A DNA stretch of 64,000 nt from Okibacterium fritillariae (GCF_900167575.1 NZ_FUZP01000003.1:310001-374000); one strand, 5' to 3'. Shown: positions 30,689 to 40,102, counted from the first letter of the stretch. The notes: generated by a model not told the origin, from the letters alone. Numbers and translations are program-made.

Positions 30689-33688
30689 GTGACGACCGAG
30701 GACCCGGCACAGCCGCCCGCAGACGCGGCGGGGGCTGACGCTTCAGACGAACGCATCCCTGACCCGGCCCCGAAGCACAGCCCGTTGTGGGTCGTATTGT
30801 CGCGGTGGTTGCTGGCGCTCGAGGCCTGGTTGCGGTCGAAGGGCGGCCCCGGGCTGCGCTACAGCCTGCGCGGGTTCTGGGCGCTCGTGGCGTTCGCCGG
30901 CATCGTGTTGCTCGTCGGCCCCGTCATCAACAAACCGCTCACGCTCGACGACATCACCGAGTCGGCCTCCAACGTCACCGACACGTGGATCGCGCGGCAG
31001 TTCACCGCCGACTACCGCGTCAGCCGCACCGACGACGGCCGCATGGACGTGCAGGTCGAAGAGCGCATCACCGCACAATTTCCGGATGCGGCGAGCGACG
31101 CGGGTGACGGCGCGGGCGGCGAGCGCGGCATCCAGCGCACCCTCGCGAGCCAGTACCAGGGCCATGCGCTCACACCGGACGCCATCGAAGCCACGCTGGA
31201 TGGCACGACACTCGACGTAGGCCGCTCGGAGACACCCACCCAGGTGCGCCTGACGCTCGAGGGCGACGACACCCTGCAGGGCACCCACGAATTCGTGTTG
31301 CGCTATAACCTGCACGACCTGGCCTTTTCGTCGATCGACCCCGACACGGGCCGCCCGGTCGACCAGCTGAAATGGGATGTCTTCGGCCCGTCCTGGCCGC
31401 AGGGACTCTCGGGCCTCGACGTCTCGGTCACGATCCCACGCGACGTGGACGAGCAGCTCATCCGGCAGCCGCGCAGCAGCCTGACCTGGCTCATGGTGGC
31501 GGGCGGCGTCTGGCTCGACCCGGAACCGCAGGCCGCGACGGGTTCGGCCGACGACGTCACCTACCGCTTCATCTCGGACGAGAACGTGCCGCCGCACGCG
31601 CACGCCGGTTTCGTGATGTCGTTCGAGCCCGGGGCCTTCACGATGCCCCCGCAGACGCCGCTCTACTGGGTGCAGGTCTACGGCCCGATCGCGCCGCTCG
31701 CCTTCCTCGCGCTGACCTTCTTGCTCGCCTTCGCGGCGCGCGCCGTCGCCTGGGGTGACGCGCGCGGTCGGCCCTGGTTCGTGGCGCAGCACGAACCGCC
31801 GCCCGGCATCAGCCCACATCTGGCGGCCCAGGTGTTGCGCCGTCCGCGTGCGGCCCAGCTCGCGGCGGCACTCAGCGCCGCCCAACGGCGCGGGCTCGAT
31901 TCGGATGAGCGCACCTCACGCTTTGCCGAGGCGGCCCGCGTCGCCCGGGGCACCGGCACCATCGGCGACCTCCCTCTTGCGCTGCTGCGATCGGCCGTCG
32001 CCTCCGAACGCCGCACCCAGCTGACGATGGGACTGCGCCGCATCCCGCGTGGTTTCGTGCGCGACCTCTTCATCGCGGCACCGCTCGCGCTCACGGTCGT
32101 GCAGTGGGGGTTGCTGCGCCAGCTGTCCTATCAGGCCACGCTGTCGGTGGTGTGGTGGCCGGTGGCCTTCGTCGTCGCGTCCTCCGTGCTCGCGCTCTTG
32201 GTGCTGACCATCGCCCTCTCGGCGCGGCCTCTCACCCGGCGCGGCGCGTTGGTGAAGCAGCATCTGCGCGGCGTGGGCGTGTACTCCGAGCGCATGCAGC
32301 TCACCGCGCGCGGCCCCGTCGGCGACCGCCTCCTGCCCTATGCCGTGCTGTTCGGCCCGCCGCGCCCGGTCGGCAAGCGTGTCGCCGCGCTCATCGCGGG
32401 CAGCATCGGCGAGACGGCCCGCGCCCGCGAATCCCGGGGCGACTTCTCGTCGGCGTCCTCCCTCTCGGCGGGTGCCCGCACCGCGATCCGCGGCCTCTCG
32501 CTTCTACTCGTTGCCAGTTCGATCGTCGCGGTCGCCGTGCTGCCGAACCCCTACCCGGGCCCGGTCGCCTACCGTTCCTACAGCGGCGACGTGACCGGCA
32601 CGCTCTTCATGAAGGTGCAGTCCTTCGACGCCGTCGCAGAACTCACGCGCGCGGATGACGGCGGCGCCCGTCTCGCGGTTGCCGAAACCGTGACCGTGTC
32701 ATTCGGCGACGAGGGCGCCCGGGTTCCCCAATTCGCCCAGCAGTGGCGCAGCAGCATCGACGGCTACGACCTGGGCCTCGAGGTGTCGAGCGTGACCGTC
32801 GATGGCGAGCCCGCAAAATTCTCCGTGACCCCGGATGCCGACACCCTCCTGCTCGCCACCGAGCTGTCCCAGGTGCTGACCGGAACTCACGACATCCGCA
32901 TCGAATACGCCCTCACCTCGCCCGTTGTGCCGGCCGAGGATTCTTCAGGCATCGCCGTTGATCGAATGGCCTGGGGCGCCCTGCTGACCGGATGGGCGAA
33001 CGACGCGAACTGGGGCGACGACCCCGCTCCCTCTCCGCTGCGACTCGAGCTGCGCGTGCCCGACGAGCTTGCCGCGGAGCAGACGGCCGGTGGCTGGAAC
33101 ACGGCCGGTAGCGAGTCATCCGGCACCTCTGGCCTGCCCGGCGCCCCGGGCGAGGCAGTCATCCCCTTCGGTGAGTTCGAGGCGACACCCGGCACGAAGG
33201 TCCCCTCTGTCGAGGAATCCTCAGATGCGGAGGGCATCCAGACGCACGTTCTCGAACTGAAACGCAATGGTGAGTCCGGCTACCCCTCCGAGCTCACGGA
33301 TGACGATGCGGGAGCAACCCTCGACTTCCCGGCCGGCACGTTTGACCGCCCGAATACCGAGCAAGTGCGCACGCCCGAGCAGCAGACGTCCGCCGCCGTG
33401 ACGCTCGCCGTGTTCGTGCTCGGCGGCCTCGGCTCTGTGCTCGGTCTCGCCGTCGCATTCGCCGGAGCCCGGAGAAGCCCAGGCATGTTCCGCCGCGGCA
33501 TCCCCCGCGACCTCGCCCGCTGGCTGATGCCCTCCGTCGTCCTGTCGGGCGCCATCCTCTTCGTCTGGCTCAGCGCGCAAATGCCCGGCGACGAGCCCAC
33601 GTTCCTGCCGCTCGCGCTCATCACGCTCGCCTCGGTGGTGCTGGGGGTGACGGGACTCGTGCTCACCCGAGCATCCCGAAACCGGTGA
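30689..33688 (+). CDS. DUF2207 membrane protein with two ectodomains
   Basis: GTG 30689 gives 999 residues; the longer frame is the tail of the preceding gene read out of frame. After an acidic N-terminus and a first membrane helix (WALVAFAGIVLLVGPVI), a DUF2207-type outer domain follows (QFTADYRVSRTDDGRMDVQ, YNLHDLAFSSID, FSFEPG-like MSFEPGAFTMPP). Then come a membrane helix, a cytoplasmic stretch, two more helices, and another helix. A second related outer domain begins near VQSFDAVAELTRADDGGARL (FAQQWRSSIDGYDLGLEV, GTHDIRIEYAL). Three C-terminal membrane helices close the protein. Duplication of the ectodomain is unusual, since typical members have one. Function is unknown. Confidence 0.82.
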   Translation: MTTEDPAQPPADAAGADASDERIPDPAPKHSPLWVVLSRWLLALEAWLRSKGGPGLRYSLRGFWALVAFAGIVLLVGPVINKPLTLDDITESASNVTDTWIARQFTADYRVSRTDDGRMDVQVEERITAQFPDAASDAGDGAGGERGIQRTLASQYQGHALTPDAIEATLDGTTLDVGRSETPTQVRLTLEGDDTLQGTHEFVLRYNLHDLAFSSIDPDTGRPVDQLKWDVFGPSWPQGLSGLDVSVTIPRDVDEQLIRQPRSSLTWLMVAGGVWLDPEPQAATGSADDVTYRFISDENVPPHAHAGFVMSFEPGAFTMPPQTPLYWVQVYGPIAPLAFLALTFLLAFAARAVAWGDARGRPWFVAQHEPPPGISPHLAAQVLRRPRAAQLAAALSAAQRRGLDSDERTSRFAEAARVARGTGTIGDLPLALLRSAVASERRTQLTMGLRRIPRGFVRDLFIAAPLALTVVQWGLLRQLSYQATLSVVWWPVAFVVASSVLALLVLTIALSARPLTRRGALVKQHLRGVGVYSERMQLTARGPVGDRLLPYAVLFGPPRPVGKRVAALIAGSIGETARARESRGDFSSASSLSAGARTAIRGLSLLLVASSIVAVAVLPNPYPGPVAYRSYSGDVTGTLFMKVQSFDAVAELTRADDGGARLAVAETVTVSFGDEGARVPQFAQQWRSSIDGYDLGLEVSSVTVDGEPAKFSVTPDADTLLLATELSQVLTGTHDIRIEYALTSPVVPAEDSSGIAVDRMAWGALLTGWANDANWGDDPAPSPLRLELRVPDELAAEQTAGGWNTAGSESSGTSGLPGAPGEAVIPFGEFEATPGTKVPSVEESSDAEGIQTHVLELKRNGESGYPSELTDDDAGATLDFPAGTFDRPNTEQVRTPEQQTSAAVTLAVFVLGGLGSVLGLAVAFAGARRSPGMFRRGIPRDLARWLMPSVVLSGAILFVWLSAQMPGDEPTFLPLALITLASVVLGVTGLVLTRASRNR

Positions 33689-33719
33689 GCGTTGTGCGCC
33701 CGTTCGAGGCGCAGGCCCA

Positions 33720-34568
33720 TTAGGAGAGGTCGCGACGGGCGCGTCGACGCTCGCTCACGATGAAGACGATGAGCAAGACGAGACCCGTAACAGTGATGAG
33801 GTAGGTGCTCAGCGAGGCGAGAATGCTGAGCGGGTTTCCCTTCGACGGATGACCGGCGAACATGATCACCGTCGGGTCGGTCGAGGCGTGCAGCAAGATG
33901 GGCCAGATCAGGCGGCCCGTCAGGCGCAGCGCCAGATACATGATGAGGCCGAAGAAGAACGTGTAGACCACCTGAGTGGCCGTCGTCGACAATCCTTGGT
34001 CGGTGGTGAAGAAGTTGCCGGCGTGCAGAGCGGCAAACACCGCCGAAGACACCAGCGCCACCGCGATCTCGCCGTGGCCGGCCTTGCGCATGAAGTTGAC
34101 GACGAATCCGCGGGTCAGAAGCTCCTCGGCGAGCCCCACGAAGAGGCCCGTGAACAGCCACGACGCGATCAACGCCGCGCCCGCCGACTGCGTGTCGATC
34201 GACAGGAGCGCCGAGACGTTGATGAGGAGGACGACGACGATGCCGATCCACATCCATCGGCGGCCGCGAACCGGCTGCGGCCCGAAGAGCTCGCGCACCC
34301 AACCGAGCGAGGCCGCGAAGCCGAGCAGCACAGCCCCGCCGAGGATGATCGGCAGGCCCGTGCCGAGGAACACATCCATGGCGCTGCCCAGCTCACCGCG
34401 AACGCTACCGCCCGCCGGGAAGACGGCGTTCACGGCAATCGACAGCAACTGATAGATGCCGTAGTAGACGGCCGCGAGGAGCACCCCGCGCCACCACCCG
34501 CCCCGCTCCCAGAAGCGTTTCCACGGCGACCGCGGCTCGGGGGCGATTGTCGGTGTCGTGTCGCTCAT
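33720..34568 (-). CDS. CPBP family intramembrane metalloprotease (CAAX protease-like)
   Basis: This 282-residue protein has about eight membrane helices. The three catalytic motifs of the Abi/CPBP family are in order: FVGLAEELLTRGFVVN (Glu-Glu-x3-Arg), VSSAVFAALHAGN (His) and WPILLHASTDP (His). In eukaryotes relatives cut prenylated proteins; in bacteria roles include peptide maturation and bacteriocin immunity. It is convergent with the DUF2207 gene and 75 bases upstream of the ABC exporter end. No target peptide was recognised nearby. Confidence 0.93.
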   Translation of the reverse strand: MSDTTPTIAPEPRSPWKRFWERGGWWRGVLLAAVYYGIYQLLSIAVNAVFPAGGSVRGELGSAMDVFLGTGLPIILGGAVLLGFAASLGWVRELFGPQPVRGRRWMWIGIVVVLLINVSALLSIDTQSAGAALIASWLFTGLFVGLAEELLTRGFVVNFMRKAGHGEIAVALVSSAVFAALHAGNFFTTDQGLSTTATQVVYTFFFGLIMYLALRLTGRLIWPILLHASTDPTVIMFAGHPSKGNPLSILASLSTYLITVTGLVLLIVFIVSERRRARRDLS

Positions 34569-34643
34569 GGCGAGCCTCTCCTCTGGCGGACCGGAATGAC
34601 ACCAACGCTAGCGGCTCCTGCGCACCCGAACAGGCAACGATTC

Positions 34644-35456
34644 TCACCCCTCGCGGATGTCCCAGCGGAACAGCCGCGCAGCGAGGAGCGTCGCGACGAC
34701 CGTGGCCGCGGCCATGAGCGCCCACAGCACGTAGACGCTGGTAAAGGGCGTATAGCCCGACAGGTCGGCGCCGGCCGCTTGGATGAACCAGGCGGTGGGG
34801 ATGGCGTTCAGCACGGGCACCAGCCAGTCGGGAAAGAGCGACGGCGGGAACACGGTGCCCGAGGTGAGCAGCACGACGATCGGGATGAGCCCCGTGAACT
34901 GGTTCGCCACCTCGGCGTTGCGCAGCCGCGACGCCAGCAGGTAGCCGAACGAGAACAGCATGACGAGGCCGAGCAGCAGCGTGACGCTGAGACGCAGCGT
35001 CTGCAACGGGTCGAGATAGCCGCGCGCGATCGCGATCGCCAGGATGACGACGGCCTCGGCGGCCCCGAGCGCGAAACGGGCGGGGGTCTGCGCCAGCAGG
35101 AACGTGAGCCGCTTGAGCGGTGTGGTGCCGAGCAGCCGCAGGGTTCCGCGTTCGCGCAGGGCGACGAGGGGCACGGTCGTTCCCGTGATGGCGATGGCGA
35201 GATAGCCGACGACGATGCAGGTGGCCAGGTTCAGGCGCAGATAGTCACCGCCCGGGACATCCGAGCTGCCGGCCAGCACCGCGTTGAGCCACACGATCAG
35301 CAGCAGGAAGAAGCCGAACATGAACATCATCGACGCCACGATCTTGCCGTTGCGCAGCAGCTCGAGCGCGCTCGCGCGACTGACCTCGACGAAGGGTGAT
35401 CGGCGCGCCGGGCCGGCGGCACGCGGGCGGACGGTGGGCGGCGTGACGGCGCTCAT
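34644..35456 (-). CDS. ABC-2 type transporter permease
   Basis: This 270-residue protein begins with a basic region (SRASALELLRNGKIVAS) and has six membrane helices, including FGFFLLLIVWLNAVLAG and TGLIPIVVLLTSGTVFPPSLFP, the latter a usual ABC-2 signature region. It forms the membrane half of an exporter whose ATPase is encoded directly upstream with ATGA overlap. Cargo could be a drug, lipid or peptide. There is no dedicated regulator beside it. Confidence 0.92.
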   Translation of the reverse strand: MSAVTPPTVRPRAAGPARRSPFVEVSRASALELLRNGKIVASMMFMFGFFLLLIVWLNAVLAGSSDVPGGDYLRLNLATCIVVGYLAIAITGTTVPLVALRERGTLRLLGTTPLKRLTFLLAQTPARFALGAAEAVVILAIAIARGYLDPLQTLRLSVTLLLGLVMLFSFGYLLASRLRNAEVANQFTGLIPIVVLLTSGTVFPPSLFPDWLVPVLNAIPTAWFIQAAGADLSGYTPFTSVYVLWALMAAATVVATLLAARLFRWDIREG

Positions 35457-36445
35457 TCGGCGCTCCCCTCGGTATGAGTGGGCGCGGGGCCGGATGCCCC
35501 GTTCTCGGCCAGCTCGACGAACAGGTCCTGCAACGAGCTGCGATGCACCGCGAACTCGCGCGCCTGCAGCCCCGGCGTGAAGGTGATGGCGCGCAACAGG
35601 CTGTCCGGGTCATCCGTTTTCACGACGACACGGATGCCGCCCGCCACGTTCTCGGTCGACACCGCGTTGGCCCCCTCCATCCGCTCGACCGGGCCGAGGT
35701 CGGTGCCCGCCGACACCACGAAGCGCACCGCGCTCTCGCCCGCGCTCTGGCGCACGAGCTCGGCCGGCGAACCCGACGCGACGATCTCGCCGCGCACCAG
35801 GATGGCCACCCGATCGCACAGGGCCGTGGCCTCCTCCATGTCGTGCGTGGTGAGCAGCACCGTGACGCCGCGGTCACGCAGCGCCCGGATGGTCGACCAC
35901 AGGTGCAGGCGGGCGCTCGGGTCGAGCCCCGCGGCCGGTTCGTCGAGGATGACGAGCTCGGGGTCGCCGATGAGCGCCACCGCCAGCAGCAGCCGGCGCG
36001 TCAGACCGCCCGACAGGTGCTTCGCGCGGATGCCCTGGTCGGCGGTCAAACCGACCTCGGCGAGGAGGGGTTTGAGGGGCGCGGGCTGCGCGTGGAACGA
36101 CGCGAACAGGCGCAGCGTCTCGGCGACCGTGAGGTGGTCGAAGAGGCTGGCGGCCTGCGGTTGCACGGCCACCCGGGCGGTGAAGGCGGCCCGGTCGGCG
36201 ACGGGATCGAGGCCGAGCACGCGCACCGAACCCGACGTTGCGGCGCTCAGACCCGCGAGGCAGTCGATGGTCGTCGTCTTGCCGGCACCATTGGGCCCCA
36301 GGATGCCGAACACCTCGCCGCGCGCGATCGACAGGTCCACGCCGCGCACCACCTCGGCGTCACCGAAACTCTTGGTCAGCGCGCGCACGTCGATGGCGGT
36401 GTCGTGCCGCGGGTCGTGGCCCGCTCGGTCGTCGTCGATCCCCAT
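35453..36445 (-). CDS. ABC transporter ATP-binding protein (DrrA-like)
   Basis: This 330-residue protein has Walker A GILGPNGAGKTTTIDCLAGL, the Q-loop in VAVQPQAASLFDHLTV, signature HLSGGLTRRLLLAVAL (LSGG), Walker B ELVILDEPAAGLDP and the switch His in LLTTHDMEEA. The C-terminal domain of about 90 residues is of the DrrA type. It powers export with the ABC-2 permease encoded downstream. It is divergent from the DivIVA-like gene across 194 bases. Confidence 0.95.
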   Translation of the reverse strand: MGIDDDRAGHDPRHDTAIDVRALTKSFGDAEVVRGVDLSIARGEVFGILGPNGAGKTTTIDCLAGLSAATSGSVRVLGLDPVADRAAFTARVAVQPQAASLFDHLTVAETLRLFASFHAQPAPLKPLLAEVGLTADQGIRAKHLSGGLTRRLLLAVALIGDPELVILDEPAAGLDPSARLHLWSTIRALRDRGVTVLLTTHDMEEATALCDRVAILVRGEIVASGSPAELVRQSAGESAVRFVVSAGTDLGPVERMEGANAVSTENVAGGIRVVVKTDDPDSLLRAITFTPGLQAREFAVHRSSLQDLFVELAENGASGPAPTHTEGSAE

Positions 36446-36489
36446 GATCCGACGCTACCGACCCGGCGCGCGCGGCACCTCCACCGGCA

Positions 36490-36596
36490 GGCGGAGCGGC
36501 CTCCGCCGAGGGGCATCGAACCGGTGCGGCCCGGCGCCCGCGCCTGCACCGCGCTCGCCTCGGTCATGGCGCTCGTCCCGCTCATTCCGCTCATCC
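36490..36596. repeat. hairpin and 9-base tandem repeat in a divergent intergenic region
   Basis: GGCGGAG-CGGC-CTCCGCC (36490-36507) can form a hairpin. Further on, CGCTCGTCC, CGCTCATTC and CGCTCATCC (36570-36596) are three 9-base tandem units close to the DivIVA-like gene promoter. Either could be regulatory; no function is known. Confidence 0.5.
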
Positions 36597-36639
36597 CGCG
36601 CACCGCATGGCAGGATCGAGGAAGACCAGAGGGGGATGC

Positions 36640-36909
36640 ATGCGTTCAGAGGATGTCGCGGCCAAGAAGTTCGGCACCACGCGGTGGCGCGAGGGCTACG
36701 AGCCGCGCGACGTCGACGAGTTGATGGAGCGCGTGCGCGAGACGCTCGCCGGCTATGAGCGACGTCGGTCGATCAACCCGATCACGTCCGTCGAGGTCGT
36801 GGAGGCGCTCTTCGCGCCGACGAAGTTCCGCGAGGGGTACGACCAGGACCATGTCGATGACTTCCTCGACGAGATCGTGGCGGCGCTCCGCGAGCACGAG
36901 GCGCGCTGA
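36640..36909 (+). CDS. small DivIVA-domain protein with two domain copies
   Basis: ATG 36640 after AGAGGGGG gives 89 residues. Two halves each resemble the N-terminal DivIVA domain: KKFGTTRWREGYEPRDVDEL and LFAPTKFREGYDQDHVDDFL. Both show the F-x-x-x-x-x-R-x-G-Y-x-x-x-D-V-D core. There is no long coiled coil as in Wag31/DivIVA. Such miniproteins are frequent in Actinobacteria and may bind curved membrane or DivIVA itself. The stop touches the start of the GrpB gene, so both are co-translated. Confidence 0.85.
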   Translation: MRSEDVAAKKFGTTRWREGYEPRDVDELMERVRETLAGYERRRSINPITSVEVVEALFAPTKFREGYDQDHVDDFLDEIVAALREHEAR

Positions 36910-37545
36910 ATGACCGGCGACTCCCCTGCTAGCGCCAGCCCAAGCCCCAGCTCTAGCGCCCGCTTCAACTCCAGCTCCACCGCCAGCCCCGTCCCCCGTC
37001 GAGCGGATGTCGCCGGTCTCGAGCTCGTGGGCGGCCCCGAGGCCCTGCGCGTGGGCCTGCACGACTACGACGAGCGCTGGCCCGAGATCTTCGAGCAGCA
37101 CCGCCAGCGCATCGCGGATGCCCTCGCCCCCGCATCCATCGACATCGCGCACATCGGCTCGACCTCCGTGCCCGGCCTGGCGGCGAAACCGATCGTCGAC
37201 ATCGTCGTTGCCGTCGCCGACATCACGGCCGAGGAGGACTACCTCGACGCCCTGCTGGCGGCCGGCTACGCGCTGCGCGTGCGGGAACCGAGGCATCGGA
37301 TGGTGCGCACGCCCGAGCGCGACATCCACGTGCACATCTACGAACGCGGCAACGCGGCCATCGACGAATACCTGCTGTTGCGCAACCATCTGCGCTCCGA
37401 CGCCGCCGACCGCGCGCTCTACGAGAGCACGAAACGCGCCCTCATGTCGCGGCAGTGGGACGACATGAACGCCTACGCCGATGCCAAGACCGACGTCATC
37501 CTCGAGATCAAGGCGCGGGCGCGGACTAGGCTGGCTTCGAGGTGA
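36910..37545 (+). CDS. GrpB family nucleotidyltransferase-like protein
   Basis: This 211-residue protein has a Ser/Ala/Pro-rich N-terminus (about 30 residues) and then the GrpB/DUF429-like nucleotidyltransferase fold: HIGSTSVPGLAAKPIVDIVV (the G-S and D-x-V catalytic core), RDIHVHIYERG and NHLRSDAADRALYESTKRAL. Family members are thought to be nucleotidyl transferases, and substrates are largely undefined. It begins directly at the stop of the DivIVA-like gene. Its 3' end overlaps the convergent SGNH hydrolase gene by 20 bases. Confidence 0.9.
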   Translation: MTGDSPASASPSPSSSARFNSSSTASPVPRRADVAGLELVGGPEALRVGLHDYDERWPEIFEQHRQRIADALAPASIDIAHIGSTSVPGLAAKPIVDIVVAVADITAEEDYLDALLAAGYALRVREPRHRMVRTPERDIHVHIYERGNAAIDEYLLLRNHLRSDAADRALYESTKRALMSRQWDDMNAYADAKTDVILEIKARARTRLASR

Positions 37546-38824
37546 AGTAGACGTAGAGGATGGCGGCGATGACGTCGTATCCGTGACTGTTGGGGTGGAT
37601 GCCATCCGACATGAACTCGGTCGTGGCCGAAGTCGCCCCGAAGTACTTGGGGATGTATTTACCGAGGTCGAAGAAACCGACTTTGGCGTTGGGGTTCGCT
37701 TCCAAGAAAGCCGCCACGGCGTCCGTCTGGGCTTTCACATAGTCCGACCACGGCAGCGTCCGCTTCGCCCCGAACTCGTACGGCATGATGATGAGCTTCG
37801 TCGCGGCCGGCTTCTTGGCGTGCATGAGCGTCAGGTAATTGATCGTGTGTGTGGTCACATCCGCGGGTGGGACCTGGTTCGCGTAGTCGTTCGTGCCCCA
37901 CATCGAGGCGATGAGGTCGGGCTCATAGCGCACGAGGCTGTTCGCCCATCCGCTACTTCCCGTGCCCGTGCCGAGCCCTACTGGCGCGCCCGACGCCGCC
38001 GAGAACTGCCACGTCATCGAACCCGATTGGCTCGACTCGATTGCCTGGAATCCCGCCTTCTCGTCGCTGTCGTAGATGTCGAATCCCTCGATGAACACGC
38101 CTCCCGTCACGGCAGTGACCGTCACGGTCCGCTGTGCGGAGGCGATCGGGTCCATCGTGAATGTGCCCTCGGCGACCGAGCCGGGTGCGACCGGTTTCGG
38201 CGCACCGGATCCAATTTGCACGGAGAACGTGGTGCCGGCCGACTGCGCCCGGTAGGCGATGCGGATCGACGTGAACTTCTGCGTGAAAGACATCGATGTG
38301 ATGACGGTCGGCTCGAGCAGCACCGAACGGCGCCCGAGGCCTTCCTGCGTGCTGCGCTTACCGTTGTAGGTGCTCGCCTGGATGTCGATGACGTTGTTGT
38401 TCTTCCCGTAATACGTCAGATAGGTGGCGGTCACGGGCTTCGGCACAGCCCCCGAGAATTGATACCGCGCGGGCACATAACCGAGGCCGCCCAGCGGTTG
38501 CTGCTTCGAGCGACGCAACCGGTCGAGCAGCAGCGCGGGGTAACCCTCCTGCGGGTTGGCGGCCCCATACGCCTCGGTGATGGAGTCGCCGTTGAAGACG
38601 ATGCTCGCCGTCCCCGTTGCTACTTTCTGGAAGAATCCGGCCAGCGGATCGGTGGGCGCATAGGTGAGGCTCGCCGGGATGTAGGGCCGCGTGGCGGCGG
38701 CGAAAGCCGGCTGCCCGACGCCGCCGGCGAGCAGCAGACCGGCCGCTCCGGCCGCGGCGCCCTGGAGGAGCGATCGTCGTGTGAAGGCCCGGCCCGGCGC
38801 CTCGGATGGGTGGTTCGTGGACAT
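37526..38824 (-). CDS. exported SGNH/GDSL hydrolase (probable glycan esterase)
   Basis: ATG 38824 gives 432 residues with a Tat signal peptide: TRRSLLQGAAAGAAGLLLAG, then a VGQPAFA cleavage site. SGNH blocks are IVFNGDSITEAYGA (nucleophile Ser), SMWGTNDYANQ (Asn region) and MSDGIHPNSHGYDVI (Asp and His). Between blocks I and III lies a beta-sandwich-like insertion of about 130 residues (TSIRIAYRAQSAGTTFSV, GGVFIEGFDIYD), as in carbohydrate esterases of the CE2/CE3 style. It probably removes acetyl groups from a polysaccharide outside the cell and belongs with the glycan locus downstream. Confidence 0.88.
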   Translation of the reverse strand: MSTNHPSEAPGRAFTRRSLLQGAAAGAAGLLLAGGVGQPAFAAATRPYIPASLTYAPTDPLAGFFQKVATGTASIVFNGDSITEAYGAANPQEGYPALLLDRLRRSKQQPLGGLGYVPARYQFSGAVPKPVTATYLTYYGKNNNVIDIQASTYNGKRSTQEGLGRRSVLLEPTVITSMSFTQKFTSIRIAYRAQSAGTTFSVQIGSGAPKPVAPGSVAEGTFTMDPIASAQRTVTVTAVTGGVFIEGFDIYDSDEKAGFQAIESSQSGSMTWQFSAASGAPVGLGTGTGSSGWANSLVRYEPDLIASMWGTNDYANQVPPADVTTHTINYLTLMHAKKPAATKLIIMPYEFGAKRTLPWSDYVKAQTDAVAAFLEANPNAKVGFFDLGKYIPKYFGATSATTEFMSDGIHPNSHGYDVIAAILYVYFTSKPA

Positions 38825-39003
38825 GTTTTCCCCGCTGTCTGTCGACCCGATGATGGATGCGCGGGGTCGACAAGCACCGCCCCCCACGGTCATCCGTGGC
38901 CCGTCGGCGTCGCTCCACTCCCCCTGCGAAGGCCACCATAGGTCACGATCGCCGCGAGCGGAATAGGGGATTTCGAACGGCCCGCGAGACACGGCCCGCC
39001 GGC

Positions 39004-39996
39004 TCAGCTCGCGACGCGGGCCAAGGTGCGCCCCTCCACGAGTTCGCACGACAGCCGTGACTGACGCGGATGATCGGCCGGGCTCGAGAGCATATCGACG
39101 GCCAAACGGCCCATCTCGCGCCGCGGCAGGCGGAAGCCCGTGAGGCCGTCCGGGGCGTCGATCGAGCCCGACAGGCTGACGAGGGAGAACACCTCGGGAA
39201 CCGCCAGACCGCGCTCGTCGAGCGCCGCGACCAGGCGGTGGAGGAAGTCATCCTGCTCGACGAAGACGACCGTCGCGCGCGCGGCCTCGATGGCGCGGAT
39301 CCACTCGTGCGGGTCGCCTTCGGGCGCGACATGTGTGCCGGCCTGGCCGACGTGCGTGTCGAAACCGGCGGCCCGGTCGACGTAGGACTCGGGGCCCGTT
39401 CCGTGGCCCAGGTAGACGAAGCGCTCGTGCCCGAGCCCGCGCGCCCGCTCGACAAGCCCGCCCACGGCGTTCTCGTAGTCGGCCGCGACGTAGGGCACGG
39501 GACCACCGACGTCGTTGCGGCGACCGATCGAGACGAACGGAAAACCGCTGCCCATCAAGAACTGCAGCTCCTGCGACGGCATGTTCTGGCCGAGCAGGAT
39601 GCAGCAATCCGCGAGCCTCAGCCGCGTGACACCGGCACTCAAGCCGAGGTTCGAACCCGTGGCCCGCCCGCTCGTCAGCAGCAGCAGGTCGTGGTCGAGC
39701 CGCTGCGCCTCCTCCTCGATGCCCGCCAGGAACGGGTAGAAGAAGTCCTCGCGGTCGGCCGGGAACAGCGCCTCGTACGTGTAGACGCCGATCATGCGAT
39801 TGCCCATCTGCTTCAGGCGTCGCGCGATGGGGTCGGCCACATATCCGGTCTCCTGGATGATGCGCAGCACCCGCGCACGCGTGGCCTCGGGCACCCGCGC
39901 CAGATTCTCGTCGCGCTCGTTGAGCACGAAGGACACGACCGTTTGGCTGACGCCCGCGAGCTTGGCGATGTCGCGCTGCGTGACCCGGAAGTTCAT
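39004..39996 (-). CDS. LacI family regulator of the glycan locus
   Basis: ATG 39996, behind AGGGTGG, starts a 330-residue LacI protein. The helix-turn-helix is VTQRDIAKLAGVSQTVVSFV, the hinge is TGYVADPIARRLKQM, and the ligand core includes IGVYTYEALFPADREDFFYP and FVYLGHGTGPESYVDRAAGF. The following effector domain is somewhat shorter than average. A perfect 14-base palindrome lies 19 bases upstream in the promoter shared with the beta-helix gene. It is likely to repress the surrounding genes until an oligosaccharide binds. Confidence 0.93.
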   Translation of the reverse strand: MNFRVTQRDIAKLAGVSQTVVSFVLNERDENLARVPEATRARVLRIIQETGYVADPIARRLKQMGNRMIGVYTYEALFPADREDFFYPFLAGIEEEAQRLDHDLLLLTSGRATGSNLGLSAGVTRLRLADCCILLGQNMPSQELQFLMGSGFPFVSIGRRNDVGGPVPYVAADYENAVGGLVERARGLGHERFVYLGHGTGPESYVDRAAGFDTHVGQAGTHVAPEGDPHEWIRAIEAARATVVFVEQDDFLHRLVAALDERGLAVPEVFSLVSLSGSIDAPDGLTGFRLPRREMGRLAVDMLSSPADHPRQSRLSCELVEGRTLARVAS

Positions 39997-40014
39997 AACC
40001 ACCCTCTTCGTCGA

Positions 40015-40028
40015 GTAATAGGTATTAC
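40015..40028. promoter_or_regulatory. perfect LacI operator palindrome of the glycan locus
   Basis: GTAATA-GG-TATTAC is a perfect inverted repeat between the divergent lacI (start 39996) and beta-helix (start 40103) genes. It is AT-rich against a GC-rich background, which makes chance unlikely. Confidence 0.75.
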
Positions 40029-40102
40029 GTCTTGACGGTACCAGATGGATGCCGCAGGCTCCTCGTAGGCCGCACGCGCCCCCGGACTGAAAGGCTACGA
40101 CG

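Noticed and set aside
35474-36758. Two long plus-strand frames of more than 400 codons
   Set aside because: They are antisense to the ABC ATPase and have no ribosome site or motif.
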